Assembly: GCA_030267965.1 (NCBI GenBank)
Contig: BRYA01000076.1
Coordinates: forward strand, 1-40,856
Length of the DNA: 40,856 bases
From: Triparma columacea
Taxonomy: Eukaryota; Sar; Bolidophyceae; Parmales; Triparmaceae
Direction of reading: 5' to 3'
A program made the translations under genes and the position numbers. Below, piece by piece: positions 17,491 to 29,494 of the stretch. Within the stretch, counting starts at the first letter, position 1, and every line of letters begins with the position of its first letter. A model generated the notes under the pieces. That model had not been told where the DNA came from. It searched no databases and was given only the letters and a program-made list of their open reading frames with translations.

Positions 17491-20400
17491 TCAACGATCC
17501 CTGAATCCTCCCGAACTCTGAACATTATCCAAGTAGTAGCTCTGAATATTGTTTACGATTCCCGAGCTTCCCCTCTCGCTTGATGTTTCCTTTTCACTGA
17601 CTTCCGCTTCATCTCCCTCTTCATCTCTCCCCCCCGTCCCCCCCCCCTCCACCCACGCCACCCTCTCCTCTTCCCTCATGATGCTCCTCTTCCACTGCTC
17701 GAGGAGCTTTGCCCATTGATCCGTTCCCTCGAGCCCTCCGACTAAGATATTGTTCCTTTGCGTGGTGTCGAGCGGGCTGCCGTTGCCCCCCTTCCCCCTC
17801 CCCCGCAGCCCGAACACTTGTGCCGGCCCCAACATGCCTTTCCTCCTCGCGACCCTGCCTACAGGCACCATGTCCAGTGGGATCTTGCTCCTGTCGAACC
17901 ACGCAGGGCAGTCGATGACCCACTTGTCCCAGTTTTTCATAACCCATAGCTTGACATCAGCCTCCACGGCTTTCCTGTACGACTTGTGTTTCTTGAAGAC
18001 GATGAACTTCTGCCGGTCTGTCTTGGAGTGGAGGAAGATGTTGCACAAGCATTCCTTGGAGGTCTGCGAGGAGTAGAACGTGTGGATGTAATTTGGGTTG
18101 ATGAACCTGAAGAAGGTTCCGAAGGAGACGATCCAAAGCAGGGTGAAGAAGACGAGGGTGGAGAACGCCGCCTCCATCGTGATCCCGTCGACTTCTTCTC
18201 CCCAACCTCCTCCGTTCGCTTCTCCCCTCGCCTGAAAGTAGACGAAGGTGCAGATCCAGCACCAGATAGGCGTAGAGACTGCAATATAGCTCCACCAGCG
18301 CCCTCCCATTTCATAAGGGTGCCTCAGGTGGAGAAGGAGTGTAAAATCAGTGACGAACTTGTCGGCGATCCTCTTCATGAGGCTGAACAAGAAGCCCAGA
18401 GGGCCACCGACCGGGATCCAGTATTGGAAGTCCCCCATGTAGAACCTGTACGCCAAGAACAGTGAGGTCTGCGATGAAATGATCTGTGAGACTTCTTCCC
18501 TTTTCCTCCCTCTCCTCCTCATTCGTTCGCTCACCTCTCCCGTGATCCAACCAACAAAGTATCTCCAGTCAACCATGATGAGGAGAGAGCTGCTGAAGAT
18601 TCTCCACCCGCAGTGCGTGGTGCACGCTACGAAAAGGCTGAAGAATGCTATCATCCTCTCATTTGCGCTGTCAGGGATGTACCCGTAAAAAAACGAGTTC
18701 TCCTTCCTCTTGGTAGGGCTAGTGTCGAAGTCGTAAGCAATGCTGCTCATGGTGAAACCCGTAGTCATAGAGCTGATGAAGGCCGTGAAGAGTGCGCTCT
18801 TTGCTTTCCCCCCGCTCTTGAAGAAAGCGACGGTCTGCAGGATGGAACTCGGGATGCTTTCGATGATGCACTCGATGCTGTGTGACGAGTGCGAGTTGTT
18901 GACTTAGAAATGCGTACATAGACTTCTGCCGAGCGCTACGGTAACTTTTATGCGGTTTTCTTCCGTTGCCCCCTCCCCTCCCACTCACCTCCTCGTGATG
19001 ACCATCTCCCCCATGACGTCGATGATCTTCCCCTCCTTCGTAGCATTCTGGGTGACCCTGTACGCATCGAATACAGGCTTGATGCCCAGCAAGACGATCA
19101 TGATCTCCCTAAGGAGTACCAAGGGATTCTTGCGGTTCACAGTAATCACGACTACGAGCTGGTGGAACATGCTGAGAGCGATGCAGTAAATAGTCGCCCA
19201 GAGGAAGAAGTTCGGACCGAAGCCATCATCCTTCCACTCCCCCCCCTTGTCGCCTTCACTGTTCTTTTCAATCTCCTCCATCTCCATGTACTTGAAGATC
19301 ATCCAAATGTCCGACCCTACGTCGACGACACTAAGGACACAGCCCACGGCCACCCTCATCTTGAGCCCCCAGACCGCCCGGTTGAATAGGCTCTTCGCGA
19401 CGAAGTTGAAGAAGCTCCTGAACCAAGCGTTCTCCTTCTCATACTCACCCAGAGCGGGGAATCGGCAGACCCACTCGTCGACAGCAGCCTCAGCGGTCAG
19501 CGTCGTGGCAAGCGCGCTCGCGAGTGACACCCCTATCGTCCTTCCCTCTTCCGCCCCTATCTCCAGGGCTCCGAGGAAGCAGTCGGACCCTACCCTGAGC
19601 TTGTTCTCAATGACTGTCTCCAACAATGGTCTTAACCAGACGTCCCGCTTGCACGCCTGCCTGATACCCTTGACCTCTAGCAAGAGGCGCTCGACGCCCT
19701 TCCTTGCGTCCCCCCCCCTCCATACTAGCATGAAGTCCTCCGCCACCGACCTTCCGTCGTCGTCCCCCCAGTCGCTGATGTCCTTGTGCTTGAGGAACCA
19801 CCTCCTCATGGCATCGATGCTCCTGCTCTTCTCGAGCCAGAAGTTCTCCGATAACTTGCTGTCGCGGCACCCGGCTGCGAACATCTCTACCGCGCAGCCT
19901 CCGTCATGGTTGGCAAGCTTGAGGATTCGCCCCCCCCCATCTTCCCCCATCTCAGCCACGTAGCAACATAGGCCATCCCAGGCCACCCTCCACGTCGTCT
20001 GCATCATCTCAGGACTCGAATTTCTCGTCGTCACCAGCCAGTTCACTGCCATTGTCTCCAGGCCATATTCCTTGACTTCCCTCCTCAGGTACATTGAATA
20101 GTCATCGTACCACCTGTCGTTAACATCCCAGATCAACCCGAAGACATTTTCAACGCTTGCCGCTATCCAGGTCCTCTGGAATTCGGCCCAGACATGAGTG
20201 TGCGCCCAGTTATGTTTTCCCTTGTCAACAAAATTGCAGAAAGAGGTTGGAGGAGAGAAAACCTTGATGGTGAGCATGTTGACGAGATGGATGCGCTATT
20301 TGGGAGAGATATGAGGAATTGTCAAACGGTGTTTGGTGAGTTGGTCGTGGTCCGGCCGTAAGGCTTATTAACCACCCTCCCCCCCCCCCCCCCCCGCCCC

Positions 20401-23400
20401 TCACCTTTGTTGCCTTCCACCCCTCCCAATCTCCCTGGACGTGGATCATCTCCTTCCGCATCCGTTTTAACCAACAGATAAGTATCATCTGACCCTTGGA
20501 ATCGTCCACCGTGGCGCTCTTACTCCTGTTGGTCAGGATGGTATCCTTCCTTTCCTTCACTTCCTTCCTGAGATCGTCGCTGCCGCCACTGAACTCAGTC
20601 AACGGGGCCGTGTCGTTCACTGCGTCGTCCCACCCGAGCATCTCAATGAGCCCTCTCCTCCTCTGCTTCCCGATCGTCCAGGTTTGGTCGAAGTACTTCC
20701 TCATGTGCTTGATCCCGAGTAGCATGATGCAGACTTTGGCCACCTTCTTCGTCGTCGTTTGCATGTCAACGACGATGCTGACTCGGGTAACTTCAGTCGA
20801 TATTGCTGTGAAGGTGCTGGTCGACGCGAAAGGGAGTTCGGAGGCTGGGCCTACCCCGAATCCAAAAGCTGCCAACGTTGAAATCCTTCTCAAGCCCGCG
20901 TTGGCAACTTCAAGGAAGAGGATCGCCTACGTGTGAGTAAACGTTCAGAGCTGAGCTTCGCCCCTCCTTCTGCGCATCCGTCCCGTCGCCCCCTCACCCT
21001 GCCACTCACCTTTGCTAACATGGCTCACTCCTGCTTTCGTCATATCACCTCCCTCCCTGAAAATCTTTCCGACGCCATCCTTCGTGACCATCCACCGCAC
21101 CTTCAGCTTCCACTTCCTTCTCTTCAGAGACAACGTCACGATCCTGCTGTGCTGGTTCAGATTCTCACTGGACTTCAAAACGCCGTCCTTCTCGAACTCC
21201 TTCTCCCTGACGCGAAGGTCGTCAAGGAAGTCAAAGGACATGACATCCCAGATCTTGCCGTCGACGTCGAAGTCCAATTTCACGATGCCGTCGCTGGTCT
21301 TACTAACTGTCACGTACTGATCGAACTCCGCTCGGCCCTTGTTGACCCACTGGTGCTCCTTGCTGGCAGCCTCGTTGAACTTCTGCAACATTCCGGCCTC
21401 GGTGACGCTATACTCCTCCCCTCCCCTCCTCATCCTCTTGCTAAGCCTACCGATACTTTCCCGGTCGATGCGCTCGGGATCGTGGAACGTCGTGTAGGCT
21501 GAGTAGAGAAGACTGAACCCAACGAACTCCCCTCCTCCTCCCTGGTGCCCCCTCCCCTTCCCCTTACCACAGACCCAACCAACGTTCTTCCTTTCTCCAT
21601 CCATATTGACAACGCTGGTGCTTCCACCTCCTCTTTTCTCTTCCATGACGACGAGTTTGAGCGCGGAGTCCCTCCCTCCTCCGCTTTCTTCAATTTCGAC
21701 CACCATGATCCCATGCTCGAGCTTTTTCACTGCCACAGTCCAACCCTCCAGTCTATCCCTGAGCTTCACGAACGCCGCAAATGTCTTGGGTGTGGTATCA
21801 ATCAGGGCAGATGCCTGGAAATAGGTTGATCCTACGGATGGCAGCGCTCGGAAGACGAGTTCGGGGGAGGGGGATTTGATCTCCCTCCAACCCGACCTGC
21901 CTGACGCCCACTGTCTGAGCGGCATGCCTCCTCCCATCCCCTCGAAACCCATTCTCGCCAGCTCCGTTGCATACTCCAAGTCCATCTCTCTCTTGGACCT
22001 TCCAAACTGCCTGCAGATGCCCTTGAGCCATCCCTTCATGCCGTTCTTGGCATGAGCGATGGATTTCTCGACGATGTCCTGCCCAACTTCGGTGCCCTTC
22101 TCGACCCTGCAGCTGATCTCTCCCACCACCTCGATTCTCGTGCTCCTGCGGCTGATCGGGACGAGGATGATGCAGCCAACGACGCAGACGCAAACTTTGA
22201 CGGGGTCTGGGCCAGTTAAGTGATCCTTCACATCCTCTGGGACGAACGTTGTGAGTTAGGATCATCGCATCGGGGGGTCACGTCTAGGGAGAACTATAGG
22301 AACTCAGCTATGATTCGGTGGACTTGACGATACACGAATTCATTACCGCAGTGTGACCGTCTTCATTTTTTCCTATTCTCACCTTCCTCATTCAAGCTCT
22401 TGCGCCTTCCACTGCCGTGCCAGGAGAGGGCTCTGCTCATGTGATCAACACCGGAGTGCTGATTCCCGATACTTGAGAAAACGTGGCTGAGCATGCTCGC
22501 GATGCCAGTGCCACTGTTGATGCCACTTTGGATGCCACTTTGGATACCACTTTGGATACCACTTTTGATGCCACTACTGGAGAGCTCTCCAAGCAAGTTT
22601 CTTTGGATTTTCACGGTCATTTCGCCTCCAGCTTCGCCCTTATCGCATTCGTATGCGTAGAAGTCTTCGATGCCCCCCCTCTGATCTGCCGCCCTCCTGG
22701 TGGTCTCGTCAGAGAACGAGTCAAGGGGCGCGAAGGCACAGACCCAAATTGGAGCGCCCTCCTCCTCCTCATCCGACTCTTGCGCCCCCTTGATTGGAAG
22801 CCACGACCTGACGCTGCTCTCTATTATCTTGAATTGTTTGTCACCACCGAGACGTTTCGACCCATAGAGCTGCGACTTCGAAGACAAAGGCAACGGTTTT
22901 GATGGAAGAGGATCAGAAAGGCGGTGAGAGTTAGGGTATCCAAGTACGCGTTTTCCTTTCGCCTGAGGTTCGCGCGAATTCACGCGATGCTGCGACAAAG
23001 ACTTGATGAGCTGCGTGCTCGACCCAGGAATGTCGAAAATCATGTGCTCAACGAGGGGGCTCTTGGAGGAGATCCAGTATGGGGAAGCTGGAGGGAGAGG
23101 TAAGGAGGGGGGAGGGGGCGGATTAGTTCGCACCGGAAGGGTCACATAAAAAGGCGAGCATGGGTGACAGTGAAAAAGTACAACGATATCTCCATCCCAA
23201 GCCGCCGACGCAATCCTTTTTCGCCTCTCGCTTCGCTCGCCACCTGCTTTGCTCTTTAATCCTCACCCCTCATTGCTGCGACGACCTCTTCGACATTCTC
23301 GTTCGCCCTGACGCTGAGGGTGATCCTGTCGCTTCCCTCTCTCTCGGAGACTTCGACATGGGCCTTGGATCCTCCTTTGCCGCCAAGCAGGGATCTCCGG

Positions 23401-24539
23401 TCGCAGTTGATCGAGCTATGAAGCAAGCTCTCCGCACCGCTAACTTCTCCAACAACACGTTGCCAGACCCTGTCCCATCCCCTCTTTGGATTTTCGGCTT
23501 CGAAGTCACGGGGGACTTCACCAAGACCTGCCTTGACACCGCCAACGTGGGCACCAAGCCTCTCGCTTACGGCGCGGAAACTGTTCAACCCATGTTCCGA
23601 CATCCACGCGATCGACTTGTCCTTGGGGGACAGTTGGCAGGTTTCATTAAAGGTAATGACCTTTGTCAGTGTAACCTTGGTCGAGCCGGAGGCGAAACTC
23701 TCCTTGGAAGACCGAGAAGGGAGCGGGAATTGGGCGGGGGACCAGGGGAGGAGTGCGAAGCGTAGAATCCTGGTTAGTTAAATGTATAAATATCAAGAGA
23801 TGGCTTTGCAAACCGAACTCACCATCAAGTAGGATCCGCTCATGAAGTACTTCTCGTTCTTTAGCATGCTGAGCTCGATCATCATGGGAAAAGTGAGCCC
23901 TTCGTCGGCTTCCGTGGCGGGGGCGAAATTTACCTGCACCCCCCCCTCCTTGGTGAACTCCCAGGTGTACTTCAACAGGTGGCTAATGTTCTCTCCTTGC
24001 CAATCCTTTTCGCTAAAATGTAGGAACGCTTCCCTATTCTTCTCAATATTCACCGCAAAATCCAGGGGGCTCCCGACACCGTTGACTTCTTCATGCACTC
24101 TTCGGTGAAACTCGATGGCAAAGGCATGATCTTCCTCAGATGACGGAAACCAGAGGCTAAAGAATGTATCAATCCCGACAGCGCATTCAGATAAAGCGGT
24201 ATAATCGATAGATTTCACAATATCCGCTGCTCCATTATGCTCTTTTGTATCTTGCAAGTTGACTTTGCATTTTTGCCAAGATGAAGGCTTCTGGGGCCTC
24301 AGCGCGTTGTCCTCCGGCGCCACGCTTGGGACCTCCGGGATTTTTTCCCCCGGAATAATCTCGTGGGAACAGTTTGAGACTCGGGAAGCACTTGATTCGG
24401 CTGATATAGGGACCCCCAGCTTCAGAGAGGTCGCTTCTCTCCTGGCTTCTGAAAAGGGGACAATTTGGGCCATTCTAGTGGAACTTCGCCGAGGAAAAGC
24501 AGTATATCCGCCTTTTCGTGATAATGACTGAGATGTCAT
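17491..24539 (-). CDS. START-like / XKR-like multidomain membrane protein, eight exons (paralog of the subtelomeric giant gene)
   Basis: Proposed exons, 5' to 3': 24539-23823, 23702-23267, 23087-22383, 22236-21010, 20907-20405, 20295-18989, 18877-18535, 18468-17491. They total 6216 nt (2071 residues) with all intron phases matching. START-like regions lie at about residues 80-280, 355-560, 755-970 and 1231-1400. One XKR-like module follows: VDVGSDIWM at ~1525, GIKPVFDAYRV, ECIIESIPSSILQ at ~1637, FFYGYIPDSA, GDFQYWIPVGG and DFTLLLHLRHPYEMGG. Joining at 18878-18988 and 18469-18534 restores the same spacing as in the 930-8459 protein (EMVITR+SIECIIESIP against EMTFMKCVEMFAEAIP; 34 residues before GDF in both). 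An SGIQ tetrapeptide repeats near 22500-22570. The C-terminal tail is acidic and Ser-rich. The small exons near 23.1-23.7 kb and the acceptor at 20296 are the least certain, and a further intron inside exon 3 is possible. The product probably binds and/or moves lipids at a membrane, by inference. Confidence 0.82.
18469..18534 (-). other. In-frame 66-bp intron (no stop codon) in the START/XKR-like gene
   Basis: GTGAGC at 18534 and TCGCAG ending at 18469 bracket 66 bp that are open in the coding frame and would insert a Lys/Arg-rich stretch into a membrane helix. Removing exactly 66 bp gives the same residue count as the paralog between the Arg before the helix and the GDF motif. A 51-bp alternative (acceptor CTCACAG at 18484) leaves five extra residues. 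Confidence 0.7.
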
Positions 24540-25065
24540 GACGTTTTAAGAGCTATAAATACTCACTGGAACAATTTTAATTTTTGCTCCCATCGAGTTT
24601 TTCAGGCCTCGGTTGACACGGCTCTAACTCAAGTTGACCTTCAAGCTGAACATAAATACAGTTAATTAAGTAATAACTAGGTGAGTTCCCGTGACAGAAA
24701 ATTACCACACAAAGCGCCGCCTCTGGAACGATAATGACCATAAACTTAGTCTTTCTCCAGATCCGCGAAGTTGTAATTTGCGGCTAAAAAGGGCCAGTTG
24801 AACTTGCTAATTTCCGTCAATTCTCCCTTCGCCCCTCTCCGTTTTGGGGTGTGCCTTGTCCTCAACTTTGACCGGGCACTTTTCGTCAAATACTATGTTG
24901 ATCGATGTGAAACTAACATTAAACGCGCTTCCCATCAAAGCGCGGGCCTATTGTTCGCCACAGCCCAAATTACCACCCTTCTAGTGGATTTTTTTTACGA
25001 GTAACTAGGAGAGAAAATTTTACACCATATAGGGCGTATTCTTCAATCAGATACTTCTGCTCCAG
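24540..25065. promoter_or_regulatory. Divergent promoter region
   Basis: About 525 bp separate the start codons of the minus-strand START/XKR-like gene and the plus-strand seven-helix gene, so both promoters must lie here. TATTTATAG occurs on the minus strand about 20 nt upstream of the minus-strand ATG; it is TATA-like but close to the codon. No gene is seen in between. Confidence 0.5.
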
Positions 25066-26232
25066 ATGCTTTTATACAACAACACTCTTGATTTCTGTTC
25101 TTTGGGAAAGGCGGGGATGGCCGAAGAGTCCTATTTGTGCCCTTGGCCTTTTGTACCCTCTTCCGATGAGGGAAGTTGCTCCATGACTTGGCTCGATTTC
25201 GTCGGTCGCGACATTGCCCTCGTCAGCAACATCGTATTCTCCATCTACTTCGGGGTTGGATTCCTCGTTGCAACTCGCATGCAGTTCTTTGTCCTCAAAA
25301 GGTTGAACTCGAAGGGACTCAGGTGGTCTGCAAGGACCGTGAACGAGTGGCTCTCCGCCTATATGTTCGTTGTCTGTGGCCTCAGACTCACGATGGAGTT
25401 GGGATACGGCAACGAGGGTTTCCTGTCCTTTCAAGTTCAGTTCATTTTCCAGAAAACCATCGCTGGCATCCTCCTGATCAGTCCTTACACCTTGACCTGG
25501 GGCTGGTACAAGGTCACTCTCCAACCCTCCGAGAGGAGGACGAAAGGCAAACGCGCGGACCAGATTCACTTGGTTGGCGTCGTCTCTACGATGATTCTCG
25601 AGATCGGCTCTGGCATCCTTGGTATTGCTCTCCTCTCCGAGGAGTACAAGGACGCAGGAGTTTACGTCGGTAACGCCAACGCGATCTGCCGCATCATCGT
25701 TTGGATCTACCTCGCGAGTGTCGGGAGGGTTTGCATCAGGATGGGCAGGGGCATCGAAGAGAGGCTCGCCAGCGGAGGCAAGGTCAAGGATAAGGTGAAG
25801 AACCAGGAGAAGGACCAAAAGACGGCCAAGAGCAAGGAGATCAAGGAGGCCTCCAGGAAAGGGAAGGAGGAGGCAAAGATCGCTATCCTCGTCTCGCGCA
25901 CTTTTGTGGTCATCGTCCTCATCCTGTTTTACTTTGTCTTTGACATCTATTCCTCCATGGGAAAGCACAGGCACGTTACGGTGCCCATGTGCAAGTCTTC
26001 ATCCGTCTTCGTTCGCCTACCGACATTTTGCCACATCTTGGTCACGAGCACGATCCTCATTTACTTTGGCGTCAAGGACCCCGCCGCCAAGAAAAGGAAT
26101 AAGGTTTCACCAAGCGGTACGACTATGACCTCTTCGTGGACCACCACCACGACGAGCTCGACGAACCTGAGCCCCAAAACGGGCTCGAAAATCTTCACCT
26201 CGTCCCCACCCAAGGGAATCCCTAAGGTCTGA
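25066..26232 (+). CDS. Seven-helix integral membrane protein of unknown function
   Basis: Intronless frame of 388 residues from ATG at 25066. A second ATG at 25117 (GGGGATGG context, giving MAEESYLCPW, 371 residues) is an equally good start. Seven hydrophobic segments are visible: VSNIVFSIYFGVGFLVATRM, AYMFVVCGLRLTMEL, TIAGILLISPYTLTWGW, VGVVSTMILEIGSGILGIAL, AICRIIVWIYLASVGRV, TFVVIVLILFYFVFDIY and FCHILVTSTILIYFGV. A strongly basic loop of ~50 residues (KDKVKNQEKDQKTAK region) separates helices 5 and 6, as a long cytosolic loop 3 does in many seven-helix receptors. The tail is Ser/Thr-rich. I do not recognise a GPCR family signature such as DRY or NPxxY, so receptor function is only a possibility. 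Confidence 0.85.
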   Translation: MLLYNNTLDFCSLGKAGMAEESYLCPWPFVPSSDEGSCSMTWLDFVGRDIALVSNIVFSIYFGVGFLVATRMQFFVLKRLNSKGLRWSARTVNEWLSAYMFVVCGLRLTMELGYGNEGFLSFQVQFIFQKTIAGILLISPYTLTWGWYKVTLQPSERRTKGKRADQIHLVGVVSTMILEIGSGILGIALLSEEYKDAGVYVGNANAICRIIVWIYLASVGRVCIRMGRGIEERLASGGKVKDKVKNQEKDQKTAKSKEIKEASRKGKEEAKIAILVSRTFVVIVLILFYFVFDIYSSMGKHRHVTVPMCKSSSVFVRLPTFCHILVTSTILIYFGVKDPAAKKRNKVSPSGTTMTSSWTTTTTSSTNLSPKTGSKIFTSSPPKGIPKV

Positions 26233-26434
26233 GCTTGGATCCACGACGGTGCACCTTCGAACAATCACGATTCCTAAAAAAGGGATCGGGGGGTAGGAGA
26301 AACAGCCACACACCACAAAGAGTTTGGGAGGGGCGAGGGGGTGGGTAGGTTTCGTTCTGGGAGAAATCTTCTACCAGCACGACACAGGAGAAGAAAATAC
26401 GGAAAGTAAGGGGGGGGGTGAGGTTGGAAAGAGG

Positions 26435-26506
26435 GAACAAGAACAAGAAAGCGAACAAGAACAAGAAAGCGAACAAGAACAAGAACCAGAACAAGAACGA
26501 GGAAAA
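26435..26506 (+). repeat. GAACAA-type short tandem repeat
   Basis: Repeats of GAACAAGAACAAGAAAGC (18 bp) occur between the convergent ends of the seven-helix and TPR genes. Open frames through it on both strands are by-products of the repeat. Confidence 0.85.
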
Positions 26507-26543
26507 TAACTTTTTGTTTTGCACGCATGAAAATATATTATTA

Positions 26544-29107
26544 TTAAGCACCACCTCCGTTGAAAGAGCTCGACGTCAGAGTTGAAGACGGCCTTCTCAA
26601 TTGTTTCAGCGCGGTAGTGGTTGACGCTCTCCTGCTTCCTCCTCCGGCATCTCCTCCTGCCCCCCACCGCAAGCCCTCCTTGATCTTTGCCTCTACATTT
26701 TTCAGGAGCAGGGGGTCTGCACTAGGATCCAACTTGAGCACCACTCGAAAGTCATCTGCAGCATTTTCCACCATGCCGGCCCTCTCATAGCTGATTCCTC
26801 TGTTGTGGAGAGCGTGTATGCTGCCTGGTTCAATATTGAGCACGCTCGTGTAGTCTCTGATAGCTTCACTGAACATTTCCATTTTGGCAAAGCAGTACGC
26901 CCGGTTGTTCAAGGTTTTGATGTGCGTCTGATCAAGGTTGAGAGCCGAGGTATAGTCCGCGATGGCTTTTTCGAAGTACCCTATTTTCCTCCAACAGTAC
27001 CCTCGGTTCGTGTAGCCCGAGAAGCTCTCTCTATCGAGTTCGAGGCTGTGCGTGAAATCATCCACAGCCCTCTCATACCGGGCCATGTTCCTAAAGCAGA
27101 AGCCCCTGTTGTGCAAGTAGACGCTGTTCCTCGGGTCGACCCTAAGAGCAGCGTCGAAGAAGTCCATCGCAGCCTCGTGCCTCTTCTCTCTGTCTGCAAT
27201 CATCGCGAGAGCATGAAGAGAAGAGTGGGCGTGTTTGTCGAGCTTGCAAGCCTGCTCAAAGTCTGATACAGCCTGGACCATCTTCCCCTGCTTCTCGTAG
27301 ATTGCCCCCCTATTGTGTAGAGCGTTGGAGGAATGCGGCTGGATCACGAGGCACACAGTGTAGAACTTGATGGCCTCCTCGAGTTTACCCAAGCGGTCGA
27401 GGCACCAGGCCTTGTTATAGGTAGCCTTGAAGTGCTTTGGGTTCTTCTCCATCGCCAAGCTGTAGTCTCTAACCGCCATCTCGAGGCGCCCCTGCTTTCT
27501 GTGACAGAAGCCCCTGTTGTGGTAAAAATCGGAGTTCTCTGGGATTATTTCTATTGCACTGGTAAAGTCTTTGATTGCCTCCTCAAACAGGCCGGCCCTA
27601 TCCCTGCTGATGCCCCTATTGTAAAAGGCATATGCATTGTTCTTTTCTACTCGAAGGGCCTCAGTGTAGTCTGATATCGCGTCCTCGAACAGGCAAAGCT
27701 TGTCCCTGGCAAAGCCCCTGTTGAAATATGCCTTGAAGTGCCTCGGATCGAGGTTTATCGCATTCGAGTACTCCTCAATAGCCTCTCTAAACTTGCCTTC
27801 CTTCCTCAGGGCGAACCCTTTTGCGTGGTGAATGTCGGCGCTGTGACGGGAGTTAGTTGAGGTTGTTCTCAAAAGGTCCTCACTGGCATTTTGCAAACTC
27901 ACCTTGAAAGGAGACTCTTGTTCGGGGGCGACGGAGCCGACCCAGCCGGGGTGGGTGTAGCTGGGGGTATGAAGGACGAAGATGGGGTTTGGCAAGAAGA
28001 AGAAGAAGGGGAGAATGACTGACTGGACACTGTGTTCACGGTTAGGTTTTTCAGTCTGAATATGTCCGCAGCAGTCGGAGCGTTAGCTTTATTCACTGAT
28101 TGATTTAGGGTAATGGGGGATCGAACTGCCGCAGAATAGTGGCCGTTTGCAGCGGTAGGAGGCGGGGTGGGGGGGGGGGGGGCAAGCCTGGAGGGACGCC
28201 TCCTGCCGCTTGAGTTTGGAGTATCCGGAACCCTTCTTGGCTCCCCGCCAGCTGCCACCGCGGAGCCACCACCTACATAGCTACCGTAGTCTGAATTCGG
28301 GGTTGAAGGTCTGGGAGGTGTCATTCCGGCCCCGTTGCGGTGGGTTTGCTCTAAGCCATTCACAAACACCTCCACCCCAACAGCCATGCTCCCCTTCCTC
28401 CTTTGCTGCATGGGACTCTTCATGAATTCGCTGTCCGATGACCCCTTCAGCTTGCCGTTTTTCCCAGTGTCGTCCTTCATCAGGGCGAGGTTGTAATCTT
28501 CAATGGCCTTGACAAGCTGGCCCTGGGCATTGTAACAGGCAGCCCTGGAGTACGCAGCCTGAACGTGATCCTGATCAAGCTCCAGGACGGAAGTGAAGTC
28601 GCGGATAGCGTCATTGAGGGCATCCATCTTGCTGTAGGCCACCCCCCTACTGTACAGGGCCGCAACCATGCTAGCCTCCTCCACCATGTTCTCCAGGGGC
28701 AAAGGCTCCCCGACAAAGTCAACCTGAGATTCAATTACCTCCGTCAGATCTTGGATTCCCGGGGCATACTTTCGGTCCCTAATGTAAGAAACCCCCCTCA
28801 CGAAGAGCAGGCGAGCCCTCGTCACACTGTCCATCTCATGGTTGCTCAAGGCAGCAGCAGTTGCCGAGCTCCCACTCACCGCCACGCTTATGGGCTTAGA
28901 GATCAAAATCTGTGTACAGGTGTTCACGACATTACTGATATCAACCTCCTTCTTGTAGTAGTAATGGCGGTGGGAATGGGATTGAGCAGCAGCATCAGTT
29001 TCAAGGAAGTCCTTCCTCTTCAAAAGGGCTCCCGAATTGGATATTTCAAAGCCCACATTATCGGGAGCGATATTATCGGATGAGACGTCGTAAGACGTCT
29101 CAGACAT
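26544..29107 (-). CDS. Tetratricopeptide-repeat (TPR) protein, ~14 repeats
   Basis: Two exons, 29107-27903 and 27840-26544. The 62-bp intron has donor GTGAGT, acceptor CGTCACAG and phase 2, and creates SLLS+SADIHHAK. The product is 833 residues from ATG at 29107; an ATG at 29152 would add 15. About three TPRs lie in exon 1 (FVRGVSYIRDRKY, YSRGVAYSKMDALNDAI, YSRAACYNAQGQLVKAI). They are followed by a Ser/Pro/Gly-rich linker of ~150 residues. About 11 consecutive TPRs fill exon 2, with the recurring core NRGxxxxxxGxxEEAIxDYTxAL (for example FNRGFARDKLCLFEDAISDY). The tail is Ser/Thr-rich. TPR stacks form a superhelical scaffold for protein binding; no catalytic domain is visible. The linker frame reads on through the intron donor only to a stop, which supports splicing. 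Confidence 0.92.
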
Positions 29108-29152
29108 TACAAGTAATGTTGACAACGGGGAGATATTCCAATGAACTAGCAA

Positions 29153-29494
29153 GAAAACTTGCCACAGGATGGGGACGAGGGTATGTGAGAGTGTGAGGGA
29201 GAAAGATTTGTCCTCTGAGGTAAATGAAACGCGTAGCTATCCTCCCCGTGCCAAATTCCGGATCCTTGATGTAAACGAGCAGGAAAGTGTTACCCTCTTA
29301 GGGGAGCCTGTTTAAAGTTGAATTCAACAGGAAGGGGAATGAAACAAGACAAACCGGGCATCAGGGGGCACTGGATTATCGGAAAGTTTCCAACAAAACA
29401 CCTAAAAACAACCTACTGAAGCTCTCTGCTGCNNNNNNNNNNNNNNNNNNNNNNNNNNNNNNNNNCCCCCCCCCCCCGCTCATTATAGACGATC
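29153..29494. other. Divergent intergenic region containing the assembly gap
   Basis: This should carry the promoters of the TPR gene (minus) and the secreted cysteine-rich gene (plus). No motif could be assigned, and the gap interrupts it. Confidence 0.5.
29433..29465. other. Assembly gap (33 N) next to a poly-C run
   Basis: Thirty-three undetermined bases are followed by a run of C at 29466-29477. The homopolymer probably caused the gap. It lies about 30 bp upstream of the next start codon, so an upstream exon or promoter element could be hidden. Confidence 0.95.

Noticed and set aside
23256..23557. Alternative minus-strand frame (ending KRSSQQ) over the second exon of the START/XKR-like gene
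   Set aside because: The other frame gives START-like sequence (SDRITLSVRANENVEEVVAAM) and matches splice phases on both sides.
26222..26667. Several overlapping minus-strand frames rich in Leu/Val/Phe or Ser/Cys
   Set aside because: They run through the GAACAA repeat and the 3' flank of the TPR gene; composition is dictated by the repeat.
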